Assembly: GCA_028684935.1 (NCBI GenBank) | Contig: JAQUEX010000002.1 | Span: 15,884 to 49,165, forward strand | DNA from: Kiritimatiellia bacterium | GTDB lineage: Bacteria; Verrucomicrobiota; Kiritimatiellia; RFP12; UBA1067 | DNA length: 33,282 nucleotides | Direction: 5' to 3' | Shown here: one piece after another, positions 8,451 to 15,971 of the stretch | Position numbering within the stretch: position 1 is the stretch's first letter | Layout of the letters: each line of letters opens with the position of its first letter | Program-made: the position numbers and the translations under genes | The notes under the pieces: generated by a model | Seen by the model: only the letters and a program-made list of their open reading frames with translations | Told to the model about the DNA's origin: nothing | The model's database searches: none

Positions 8451-8477
8451 GCATACTTTCCGGAAAACATGCATGTT
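8451..8477. promoter_or_regulatory. Candidate operator: overlapping palindromes
   Basis: Bases 8451-8472 form an imperfect 22-base palindrome centred on TTTCCGGAAA (8457-8466), with GCAT and ATGC at the ends and a two-base mismatch on each side. A second, perfect 12-base palindrome, AACATGCATGTT, overlaps it at 8466-8477. The pair sits between the phosphoesterase gene and the start of oxidoreductase copy 2. A related string, GAAACATGCA, occurs on the minus strand at 5824-5833 upstream of copy 1. Confidence 0.45.
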
Positions 8478-8489
8478 CCCGCGCCCGGC

Positions 8490-10196
8490 TCAGGGCAGGC
8501 AGAAATACAGCACCTTCTCGGCACGGACGGGGTCTTGCCCCGCGACCGCATGACGCTCAAACGAGGCGTACCGCAGATCGTGCAGCTTCTTGCCGGCATA
8601 GGCGAGCCAGACAGGCCCGACACTGAAACGGTCGCCGTCGCGCCCCAATTTGCCCGCGCGGATCGTGACGCGGTTCAGCTTGGCGAGCCGCGCCGCATCA
8701 ACCGGGAAGGTCAGCACGCACTCGTTGGTGGTCCCGGCCGGAATCATGCCGCACGGCTCGCCGTTGAAAAGGACCGGACTCGCGCCGTCGACACCGCGCA
8801 CCTGCAGCGCGAGCGTGGCCGGCGCGGCGGCCTGATACGCCTGCGGACGCCCGTTCTCCACCAGGTAGCGAATCTCAAAACGGCTAGCCGTCTGCTCCCC
8901 CTGCCGCGCCGTGAACGAAAGGGCTCGGTCGCCGTCAAACGCCACCCGCGTGTCCAGCGTGCCGCGCCAGCGCGACCATAACTCATCCCGCTCCGCGTGC
9001 GCCAGCGCCACCGGCTGACCGTTAAACGCCGCGCTCAGCGCCACCTCACGGCCGAAATCCAGCACAACCGCCTCGAAAGCCACCTCGCCAACCTGCACCT
9101 CGGTGGCCAGCGGCGCCACGATCGAGATTGGCGTGTCGCCCTCGCGGCCGAAGTACGCCGTCGTCAACGAATCCCCCTTCACCCGGACCACCCGGAAACC
9201 TTGCGGCGTGCCGTCGATGTTCGGACCGCTCCACCAGGCACCGCTCATCGCGCCGCTGTGATACACCGGAATCTCGCCCAGGCGCGTGGTGAAGGTCCGG
9301 TGCAGATGCCCGCAGAACGCGCCCAGCACGCGCCGGTCTTTCAAGAGCGCCGCCACCTGCTTGGCATCGCGCAGCGAGGGCAGCGACTGGTGGCAGAAGA
9401 GCAGGAGCGGGCGCTCGACCGGCACCCGCTTCAAGTCCGCCGCCAGCCAAGCGAGCTGGCGGGTGCCCAGCCGCTCCTGATACGGCAGCGATGTGCCGTC
9501 CAACGCCACACAGTGCACCCCGGCCCACGCCCACGAGTAGTAGAGCGGGCCGAACACGCGGCGGTAAAGACCCTTGCCGTAGAAGGGATGTGAGGTGTCG
9601 GGCTTCGGCGTGTTGAAGGCCACATGCTCATGGTTGCCCGGCACATGAAACAGCGGGATTTCGAAGGCCGCAGCCGCCGAGAGATACCGGTCGTACTGCG
9701 CCTGCGCCTTTTCAGGCGGCACCGTGTCCACGCCCCCCACCAGATCGCCCGTGTTGACGGCAAAGGCAAAGGCGTGGGGCAGACGCGCGAGCTGTTTGGC
9801 AAAGGCGGTCACCTGATCGGCGCGCCCGACATGCGTGTCCGTGAGCTGCACAAAGGTGAACGTCTCGGCTTGCGGCCGGGCCGCCAGACCGAAATCCAGC
9901 GCCCCCCCGCTCCCGGCACGCCGCCAGAACGGTCCGGACGCCGCATAGTCGCGCGGGACCGAGATCCAGACGCACGCGTCCGGATCAACCGTGTCCAGCC
10001 GGAACCGGCCTTGTGCGTCGGCGTCGACCACCTGCACGCCATCGCTCACCGCCACCCTGGCGATTCCGGGTTCGGCCGCTTCGGCCACACCGTTGCCGTT
10101 CACATCGAGAAACACCCGCCCCTCAGCGCCGTGCGCCAGACGGACACTGAATAACAGGGCGGACAACAACCCCATGTTTCGCACAAGATTCAACAT
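8490..10196 (-). CDS. Secreted calcineurin-like metallophosphoesterase
   Basis: This is a predicted two-metal phosphoesterase exported by a Sec signal peptide (MLNLVRNMGLLSALLFSVRLAHG). From the ATG at 10196 (GGAGGT six bases upstream) it has 568 residues. Residues 25-105 form a SdrD-B-like N-terminal domain with a DVNGNGVAEAAEPG loop of calcium-binding type. The metallophosphatase motifs follow in order: LTDTH (about 118-122), NTGDLVGG (about 148-155), VPGNHEH (about 185-191), a later LFCHQSLP and GHLHRTF. The last 200 residues are a C-terminal domain of the kind seen in this subfamily. It is 37 bases downstream of the PQQ-propeller gene, so the two are probably co-transcribed. The substrate is unknown. 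Confidence 0.9.
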   Translation of the reverse strand: MLNLVRNMGLLSALLFSVRLAHGAEGRVFLDVNGNGVAEAAEPGIARVAVSDGVQVVDADAQGRFRLDTVDPDACVWISVPRDYAASGPFWRRAGSGGALDFGLAARPQAETFTFVQLTDTHVGRADQVTAFAKQLARLPHAFAFAVNTGDLVGGVDTVPPEKAQAQYDRYLSAAAAFEIPLFHVPGNHEHVAFNTPKPDTSHPFYGKGLYRRVFGPLYYSWAWAGVHCVALDGTSLPYQERLGTRQLAWLAADLKRVPVERPLLLFCHQSLPSLRDAKQVAALLKDRRVLGAFCGHLHRTFTTRLGEIPVYHSGAMSGAWWSGPNIDGTPQGFRVVRVKGDSLTTAYFGREGDTPISIVAPLATEVQVGEVAFEAVVLDFGREVALSAAFNGQPVALAHAERDELWSRWRGTLDTRVAFDGDRALSFTARQGEQTASRFEIRYLVENGRPQAYQAAAPATLALQVRGVDGASPVLFNGEPCGMIPAGTTNECVLTFPVDAARLAKLNRVTIRAGKLGRDGDRFSVGPVWLAYAGKKLHDLRYASFERHAVAGQDPVRAEKVLYFCLP

Positions 10197-10233
10197 CAGC
10201 ACACCTCCGGACTCTTGATGATGCGTGTCACGA

Positions 10234-11511
10234 CTACTTTCCGATGCACCACAGATGTTTTTCGCCGCGCAGCAGCAGCCGGTCCCTGAGCAGCACCGGC
10301 GAAGCGACGAAGACATCGTCGAGCGTCGCCTGATTCAGCACGGTGAGGCCGTCGTCCTTCACGCGGCAGACATAGACATCGCCCTCTTCGCGGCACAGGT
10401 AGAGCGTGTTGCCCGCCAGCACAGGCGAACTGTAAAAGACACCCTTGCCCTTGGGCAGCAGGGCCGACCACCGCTCGTTGCCGGTTTCCAGGTCCAGGCA
10501 CCACATTTTACCCTTGAAGTTGACGAAGCAGGCCTTGCCGTCGAACGCGAGCGGCGACGCGCCGTCCGTGCCCAGCCCACGCTTTTCCCACAGACGCGCG
10601 GCGGCCGTGATGTCGCCGCTGCCGCCGATGCGCACGCCGGCCACGAACTGCTCGCGCCCGTACGGCACGACCGCGATGTCCTGCGCCAGCGCGGGCGAGG
10701 CGATCACGCGCCAAACCGGCTTGTTCTCCGGATTGAAACCGCCGCACTGCCACAGCAGGTCACCTGTCGCCGCATCATGGCCGGTCAGATGATCCGCCCC
10801 CCAGAGCACCAACGTATCGCGCCCTTCGGACCGGGCCACAAGGGGCGTGGTGTAACTCTGGCGCGTCTCCTCGCGCCCCGGATACTCGCGCGCTTTTTTC
10901 CATATCTCCCGGCCGGTCGCCGGATCCAGCGCCACGACATAAGAGTTCTCCTCCTGCATGACCGCCACCACCAAACGTCCGCCCGCCAAGACCGGGCTGG
11001 TGCCGAGATCCCACCAGAGCGTGTCCTTGCCGTAGCGCTGCTGGAGGTTGGTCTGCCAGACCACCGCACCGTTGAAATCGAGCGCGGCCAGCGTTCCGCT
11101 CTTGAAGTAGACGTAGACGCGTGTGCCGTCGGTCACCGGCGACGGATTACTGCCGCTGCCGCGGCGATGACGACCGGGGCGCTGCCGGCCCAATTCGGTT
11201 TGCCAACGTTTTTTGCCGGTCGCCCATTCAAAGCCGATGGCGCAATCGAGGCCATTGGTGCCCTCGCCAACCCCTGCGGTCAGCACGATGCGATCACCCC
11301 AGACGACCGGCGTCGAGCAGCCTTTGCCCGGCAGGGCGGATTTCCACAGCACGCCGTCCGCCGCGGAAAAGGTCACTGGGTACGCACCCGCCGCCGCAAT
11401 CCCCGTACTGTCCGGGCCGCGCCATTGCGGCCAATTCGGCATCTCCGCGCCCCGCACCGCCAATACTGCAGCACCCGCAGCCGCACATGCCCAAGCGATT
11501 CTTTCCCGCAT
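10234..11511 (-). CDS. Exported PQQ-like beta-propeller repeat protein
   Basis: This is a 425-residue exported protein with repeated propeller blades. The ATG at 11511 follows a G-rich site and starts a signal peptide, MRERIAWACAAAGAAVLAVRG. The mature protein begins NWPQWRGPDSTG, a start common to PQQ-like propeller proteins of Planctomycetes and Verrucomicrobia. Blade-type motifs recur, such as VVWGDRIVLTAG, LDFNGAVVWQTNL, ALDPATGREIWKKA and CLDLETGNERWSALL. BamB of outer-membrane assembly has the same fold, but no cell-wall or Bam gene lies nearby. The family also includes quinoprotein dehydrogenases, but cofactor binding cannot be shown here. It probably works with the downstream secreted phosphoesterase. 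The role is unknown. Confidence 0.88.
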   Translation of the reverse strand: MRERIAWACAAAGAAVLAVRGAEMPNWPQWRGPDSTGIAAAGAYPVTFSAADGVLWKSALPGKGCSTPVVWGDRIVLTAGVGEGTNGLDCAIGFEWATGKKRWQTELGRQRPGRHRRGSGSNPSPVTDGTRVYVYFKSGTLAALDFNGAVVWQTNLQQRYGKDTLWWDLGTSPVLAGGRLVVAVMQEENSYVVALDPATGREIWKKAREYPGREETRQSYTTPLVARSEGRDTLVLWGADHLTGHDAATGDLLWQCGGFNPENKPVWRVIASPALAQDIAVVPYGREQFVAGVRIGGSGDITAAARLWEKRGLGTDGASPLAFDGKACFVNFKGKMWCLDLETGNERWSALLPKGKGVFYSSPVLAGNTLYLCREEGDVYVCRVKDDGLTVLNQATLDDVFVASPVLLRDRLLLRGEKHLWCIGK

Positions 11512-11551
11512 ACTGACCCCCCCCGTGTCGCCATGTCCCAAGTGTTGCCAA

Positions 11552-11580
11552 ACCATAACACACCGCCGAACGCCGCGCAA
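11552..11580 (-). promoter_or_regulatory. Candidate promoter of the PQQ-propeller/phosphoesterase operon
   Basis: On the minus strand TTGCGC (11575-11580) and TATGGT (11552-11557) lie 17 bases apart, giving a leader of about 35 bases before the ATG at 11511. The -35 box matches poorly beyond TTG. The spacing is right, but this was found by eye. Confidence 0.35.
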
Positions 11581-11607
11581 GGCGTAGTCGGTTGAGGGCG
11601 TTCACGC

Positions 11608-12138
11608 TCAAGCGAAGGGCAGCGACACCGCGTTGACCATCAGGCGCACCTGGCGCACGCGGCCGGCGCCGGCAAACGCCTTCACCGCCTCTTCGATGCG
11701 CCGCAGGTGCGTGCGGCGGAGTTCGAAAAGTTTGACGGAAGAGGTCACATAGACAAAGAGGATGCCGTCTTCCCACTTCCCGGGACGCGCCACACGCGAC
11801 ACCTCGGGCGCCACGAGTGAGGGCCAGGCGCGGTTCAACTCATCCAGCCAGGGGCTTTCATTGATTTTCAGCCGTTTGAGCGTCTGTTCGATCAGCGCCG
11901 CGAGCGGTTCAGGCTCCATCCTTGTCTCGGGCGGATCGGCGTCGATCGGCAAACCGGGAATCACATGACTGAACAGTTCGCCCACGCGGCGGTTCCGCTC
12001 CTTGTCGCGGGACGTGAGCGCGCGGCGCGCGCCCCTCGGACGCGCGGTGAAGGCGGTCTCGTCCGGGCCGCCGCCGGGCCCATCAGGATCGGCCCGGTTA
12101 TCGCCGGGCCCTTCAAACGTAGGTTTGCCTTGTCGCAT
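11608..12138 (-). CDS. DUF721/DciA-like protein (putative replicative helicase loader)
   Basis: This 176-residue protein has a C-terminal DUF721 domain from about residue 75. The pattern is a Trp in a WLDELNRAWPSLVAP stretch, then a hydrophobic GILFVYVTSSVKLFELR strand-helix, then a terminal VRQVRLMVNAV strand. DciA proteins of this family help load the DnaB helicase at replication start in bacteria without DnaC. The first 70 residues are rich in Pro, Gly, Asp and Arg and look disordered, as is common in the family. The ATG has no ribosome-binding site, but a TATACT box ends six bases upstream. It is divergent from the phosphofructokinase gene across 41 bases. No replication gene lies in the window, so the function rests on the family alone. 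Confidence 0.75.
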   Translation of the reverse strand: MRQGKPTFEGPGDNRADPDGPGGGPDETAFTARPRGARRALTSRDKERNRRVGELFSHVIPGLPIDADPPETRMEPEPLAALIEQTLKRLKINESPWLDELNRAWPSLVAPEVSRVARPGKWEDGILFVYVTSSVKLFELRRTHLRRIEEAVKAFAGAGRVRQVRLMVNAVSLPFA

Positions 12139-12152
12139 GCGGAAAGTATATC
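12125..12152 (+). promoter_or_regulatory. Candidate promoter of the pfk operon
   Basis: TTGCCT (12125-12130) and TATATC (12147-12152), 16 bases apart, lie upstream of the phosphofructokinase gene and leave a 27-base leader containing AAGGAG. The box overlaps the start of the divergent dciA-like gene and its own -10 at 12145-12150, so the two promoters would share DNA. Confidence 0.35.
12145..12150 (-). promoter_or_regulatory. -10 box of the dciA-like gene, probably leaderless
   Basis: On the minus strand TATACT (five of six to consensus) is followed by exactly six bases and then the ATG of the DUF721 gene. There is no Shine-Dalgarno sequence and no clear -35. The geometry is the same as at the XylR-like gene, which supports leaderless initiation. 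Confidence 0.4.
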
Positions 12153-12179
12153 ATACCGTTCTGAAAAAGGAGATCGCGG

Positions 12180-13382
12180 ATGAAAAAAGGCAACATGCTG
12201 ATCGCCCAGAGCGGCGGTCCCTCGATGGTGATCAACCAGAGCTTGGTCGGCGCGGTGCTGGCGGCCAAGGAGAGCCGCTCGGTCGGCAAGATTTTCGGGG
12301 CGCTGAACGGTATCCAGGGCATTCTCGACGAGCGCTTCATTGACCTGCGCAAAGAGAGCCGCGCCACGCTGGAAGCGGTGGCCAACACCCCGGCATCGGC
12401 GCTGGGATCGGTGCGCCGCAAACCGACGCCTGAGGATTGCCAAGCCATTTTCAAGGTTTTGCGAAAACTTGAGATCCGCTACTTTTTCTACATCGGCGGC
12501 AACGATTCGGCTGAGACCGTGCACATCATCAACGAGGAGGCGGTGAAGGCAGAGTACGGCATCAGTTGCTTCCATATCCCCAAGACCATCGACAACGACT
12601 TGCGCGAGAGCGACCACACGCCGGGATATGGCAGCGCCGCGCGCTTCGTGGCCTGTGCGGTGAAAGGCGACGATCTGGACAACCGTGCGCTGGGCGGCGT
12701 GAAGATCGACGTCATCATGGGCCGAAACGCGGGGTTCCTGACGGCCGCGGCAGCCTTGGCGCGCACGGAAAAAGACGACGGCCCGCACCTGATCTACCTG
12801 CCGGAGCGCGCGTTCAGCATGGACCGCTTCGTCAAAGATGTGAAAGCCGCGATAAAGCTTTACGGGCGCTGCGTAGTGGCCGTCTCCGAGGGGATCACCG
12901 ACCGGACCGGCACTCCAATCCTAGCGGCCTATACGCAGGAGACCGATTCGCACGGCAACGTGCAGCTCAGCGGCACCGGCGCACTGGGCGATCTGCTGGC
13001 CAAGGTGCTCAAGGAGCGGGCGGGCATCAAGCGGGTGCGCGCCGACACCTTCGGCTACCTGCAGCGTTCGTTCCCCGGCATCGCCTCGGCCACCGACGCC
13101 ATGGAGGCGCGCCTGGTCGGCGTCGCCGCGGTCAAGGCCGCGGTCGAGGACGAGATCTCCAGCGGTTCGATCGCCATCAAGCGCCGCGCCACCCGGGCCT
13201 ACAACGTGGATTTCGCCGTCGTGACACTCCGCAGCGTGGCGCGCGAAACGCGCAGCATGCCGGCGGCTTTCATCAACAAGGCCGGCAACGACGTGACACC
13301 GGCGTTCATGGATTACGCGCGGCCGCTGGTCGGCCCGCTGCCCGTCTGCACGCGCTTCGCGCAGCTTCGTGCGCAACCCTGA
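12180..13382 (+). CDS. 6-phosphofructokinase, probably pyrophosphate-dependent
   Basis: This cytoplasmic enzyme phosphorylates fructose 6-phosphate to fructose 1,6-bisphosphate. It is 400 residues long, with AAGGAG seven bases before the ATG. The donor-site motif reads YIGGNDSAET (about 104-113), where ATP enzymes have GGDGS. The catalytic loop reads PKTIDND (134-140), where ATP enzymes have PGTIDND. Asp at the second glycine and Lys before TIDND are the known markers of the PPi-using type, which works reversibly. The substrate-binding segment IMGRNAGFLTA follows. It opens a nine-gene plus-strand operon, with the next gene 11 bases on. PPi dependence is an inference from the two residues. Confidence 0.92.
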   Translation: MKKGNMLIAQSGGPSMVINQSLVGAVLAAKESRSVGKIFGALNGIQGILDERFIDLRKESRATLEAVANTPASALGSVRRKPTPEDCQAIFKVLRKLEIRYFFYIGGNDSAETVHIINEEAVKAEYGISCFHIPKTIDNDLRESDHTPGYGSAARFVACAVKGDDLDNRALGGVKIDVIMGRNAGFLTAAAALARTEKDDGPHLIYLPERAFSMDRFVKDVKAAIKLYGRCVVAVSEGITDRTGTPILAAYTQETDSHGNVQLSGTGALGDLLAKVLKERAGIKRVRADTFGYLQRSFPGIASATDAMEARLVGVAAVKAAVEDEISSGSIAIKRRATRAYNVDFAVVTLRSVARETRSMPAAFINKAGNDVTPAFMDYARPLVGPLPVCTRFAQLRAQP

Positions 13383-13393
13383 GGAGGCCCCGC

Positions 13394-13858
13394 ATGGACG
13401 TGATCGAGAACATGCCGCTCGAACCCGCGACGAACGACGAGGCTCTGTCGCGCACGGAGCTGCAGATCGAGCAGGAGAAGCTCAAGCTTGAGCGTGAGCG
13501 CATCCTGCTTGAGCGCGAGCGCCTGGAGTCGGTCCGCGAACGCGTGCAGGCGCAGGAGGGCCTGCACACCGACCAGAACGGACGGCTCGCCGTCAAGCTT
13601 TCGACCCTGATCCTGGTCTCGATCATCTGCACGCTGGTCGGCGGCATCCTGGGCGCGCTCTCGACGTCGACGCATCTGGACCGGCGCAACACCGCGCGCC
13701 TGCAGGAGGTGATGCAGACCCTGGCCGCCTCCGCGACCGACGCCTTCGAGGTGACCACCAACACGGCCGACACCGCAGGCTCTGAAATGCCGGCCTGGTT
13801 GAAAGCCATGAAGCCCAAAGGCGCGCACGCCGGCATTTCGCTGGTCGTGATCCAATGA
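13394..13858 (+). CDS. Small coiled-coil single-span membrane protein
   Basis: This 154-residue protein belongs to no family I recognise. Residues 18-54 form a long charged helix of Glu, Arg, Lys and Leu (for example EQEKLKLERERILLERERLE), a likely coiled coil. Residues 69-90 form one membrane span (LSTLILVSIICTLVGGILGA). About 60 residues follow, ending in MKPKGAHAGISLVVIQ. The ATG has GAGGAGG just after the pfk stop, so translation is probably coupled. Sitting between two sugar-phosphate enzymes and upstream of exporter genes, it may be a scaffold or anchor, but that is a guess. Confidence 0.7.
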   Translation: MDVIENMPLEPATNDEALSRTELQIEQEKLKLERERILLERERLESVRERVQAQEGLHTDQNGRLAVKLSTLILVSIICTLVGGILGALSTSTHLDRRNTARLQEVMQTLAASATDAFEVTTNTADTAGSEMPAWLKAMKPKGAHAGISLVVIQ

Positions 13859-13873
13859 GCACCGGGAGGGACG

Positions 13874-15229
13874 ATGTCTTTTTTCAAAGCTTATGACATG
13901 CGCGGAGAGTTCGGCCGAGACTTTGACCTCGACACCGTGTACCGGATCGGGCGCTGGCTGCCGCTCGTGCTGGGCGCGCGGCGCTGGCTGGTCGGTCGCG
14001 ACGCGCGGCTCTCCTCGCCTGCCGTGCGCGACGCGCTCTGCCGGGGCCTGACCGAAGCCGGCTGCGCGGTGGACGACATGGGTCTGGCCACCACGCCGAT
14101 GGTCTACTTTTTTACCGCGCGCGAAGGCTATGATGCCTCGGTGCAGATCACGGCTTCGCACAATCCGGCCTCGCACAACGGCATGAAGGTCTCGAGCGCC
14201 GGCGCCCGGCCCGTGGGTTACGCGAACGGGCTCGCCGAGGTGGAGGCCAAGATCGCGTCCGGCGCATGGCCGCCGGCCGCGGCGCAGCCGGGCGTGTGCC
14301 GCGACGTGGCGTACCGCGACGCCTTTGTCGAGTGGCTGGCCGCGTTCCGCGCCGACCTGAGCGGACTTCGCTACGCGGTCGACTGTTCCGACGGCGTCGC
14401 GGGGTTGATCGTCCGCGACCTGCTGGGCGAGGGGCCGCTCTATCTCAACGCCGAGCCCGACGGCACCTTCCCCAATCACTCGCCGAACCCGCTGGAGGCG
14501 GCGAGCCGCGAGCAGGTCGCCCGGCTGGTGCGCGAGCAGCGTCTCGACGCCGGCGTGATTTTTGACGGCGATGCCGACCGCGTCATGTTCGTGGACGAGA
14601 CCGGGGCCTTCGTGCAGCCGGACTACCTGATCCCCGTGATCGCGCGGGCCTTTCTCGCGCGTGAGCCCGGCGCGACCGTCATCCACGATGTGCGAACCTC
14701 GCGCGGCGCGATCGAAGCGCTGCAGGCCGATGGCGCGCGGACTGTGATGGGCAAGGTCGGGCACGCCTTCGCCAAGGTGCTGCTGCGCGAGACCGGCGCT
14801 GTGTGCGGCGGCGAGTTGGCCGGACACTACTACTTCCGCGACTTTTTCTGCTGCGATTCCGGCGAGCTGGCCGCCCTGCTGGTGCTGGCCGCCCTGGCCG
14901 ATGCCAAGCGCAGGGGGCTGAGCTTCAGCGCCCTCATGGACCCGATCTGCCGATACGCCAATTCGGGCGAGCTGAACTACCGCATCGCCGAGAAGGATCG
15001 GGCGATCGACGCCGTCCTCAAGGCCGCTCAGGCGTGGAGTGCCGGCGCCACCCGTTCCGACATCGACGGTGTGCGTCTTGATGACGCCGACGGCTGGCTC
15101 AGCGTGCGTAAGTCGAACACCGAGCCGTATCTGCGTCTGATTGTCGAGACGCGCGACGCGGCGCTGCTTCGCCAGCGGCTGGCCGCGCTGGAAGCGGCGC
15201 TGGCCCCCTTTGTTGACACGAGCGTGTGA
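13874..15229 (+). CDS. Phosphomannomutase/phosphoglucomutase
   Basis: This alpha-D-phosphohexomutase interconverts hexose 1- and 6-phosphates and feeds sugar-nucleotide synthesis for the envelope or storage. It is 451 residues long with GGGAGG before the ATG. All four active-site loops are visible: phosphoserine loop ITASHNP (92-98), metal-binding DGDADR (231-236), sugar-binding GGELAGHYYF (about 311-320, in place of the usual GEMSGH) and phosphate-binding RKSNTEPYLRL near 414. The start MSFFKAYDMRGEFG also fits the ManB/AlgC group. Mannose or glucose preference cannot be fixed from these motifs. It lies 15 bases after the small membrane protein gene and 13 bases before the Gld-like ATPase gene. 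Confidence 0.95.
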   Translation: MSFFKAYDMRGEFGRDFDLDTVYRIGRWLPLVLGARRWLVGRDARLSSPAVRDALCRGLTEAGCAVDDMGLATTPMVYFFTAREGYDASVQITASHNPASHNGMKVSSAGARPVGYANGLAEVEAKIASGAWPPAAAQPGVCRDVAYRDAFVEWLAAFRADLSGLRYAVDCSDGVAGLIVRDLLGEGPLYLNAEPDGTFPNHSPNPLEAASREQVARLVREQRLDAGVIFDGDADRVMFVDETGAFVQPDYLIPVIARAFLAREPGATVIHDVRTSRGAIEALQADGARTVMGKVGHAFAKVLLRETGAVCGGELAGHYYFRDFFCCDSGELAALLVLAALADAKRRGLSFSALMDPICRYANSGELNYRIAEKDRAIDAVLKAAQAWSAGATRSDIDGVRLDDADGWLSVRKSNTEPYLRLIVETRDAALLRQRLAALEAALAPFVDTSV

Positions 15230-15242
15230 GGATTGCCCCGCG

Positions 15243-15971
15243 ATGCTGGATGTGGACCATATCACTTTTTCTTACGGCGCGCGCCGGATCCTGACGGACA
15301 TCACGTTTGACGTGGCGCCCGGCGAGATCATCGCGGTGACCGGCCGCAACGGCGCGGGCAAGACCACGCTCATGAAAATCCTGGCGTGCCTGCTGATGCA
15401 GGACGCCGGCACCGTGCGGCTGCAAGGGATCGATGCGCTGCGCCGCCCCGTCAAGTACCGTCGAGGCATCGGTTACCTCTCCGAACACAGCCCGCTCTAC
15501 AGCGACATGACCGTGGAAGAGTACCTGACCTACCGTGTGCGCTTGAAAGGTGAGCGCGCGCTGCGTGTGCGGCGGCGCGTCAGCGAGACCCTGGCGGCAA
15601 GTGGCCTTTCCGGCATGCAAGACACGCGTATCCGCCTGCTCTCCCACGGGTACCGCAAGCGCGTGAGCCTGGCGGATGCCTTGAGCACGCATCCCAAGCT
15701 GTTGTTGCTGGATGACCTGTTGGCCGGTCTTGACAGGCCCCAGCGCAAGGCGTGCGCCGCAGCGCTGGCGGCCGCCTCATCGCGCGCGTCGGTGGTCGTG
15801 ACCGGTCACGAAATCGATGAGATGCTGGACTGGTGCACGCGCGTGATGGTTCTGGACGGCGGCCGCATCGCGGCCCTGTTCCGCACCAGCGATTTTGAGC
15901 GGGCCGAGTTGACCGAGCGGATCGACAGGCTTCTGGCCGGCCCGCCCGGCGGGAAGGAGGCCCCGGCATGA
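15243..15971 (+). CDS. ABC transporter ATP-binding protein, GldA-like
   Basis: This is the ATPase of an ABC-2 type exporter, working at the inner membrane with the permease that follows. It has 242 residues from the ATG at 15243. Visible motifs are the Walker A loop GRNGAGKTT, a Q-loop-region segment IGYLSEHSPLY, the signature LSHGYRKRV, a Walker B LLLLDDLLAGLD and the switch His in VTGHEIDE. The signature resembles the LSKGYRQR form of GldA-type ATPases linked to gliding motility or secretion. The residue after the Walker B Asp is Asp and not the usual catalytic Glu, which may slow hydrolysis. The stop overlaps the permease start as ATGA. Confidence 0.93.
   Translation: MLDVDHITFSYGARRILTDITFDVAPGEIIAVTGRNGAGKTTLMKILACLLMQDAGTVRLQGIDALRRPVKYRRGIGYLSEHSPLYSDMTVEEYLTYRVRLKGERALRVRRRVSETLAASGLSGMQDTRIRLLSHGYRKRVSLADALSTHPKLLLLDDLLAGLDRPQRKACAAALAAASSRASVVVTGHEIDEMLDWCTRVMVLDGGRIAALFRTSDFERAELTERIDRLLAGPPGGKEAPA

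Noticed and set aside
13313-15265. A 650-codon minus-strand open frame opposite the phosphohexomutase
   Set aside because: The plus-strand gene has all active-site loops; the antisense product has no domain and is a GC-bias shadow.
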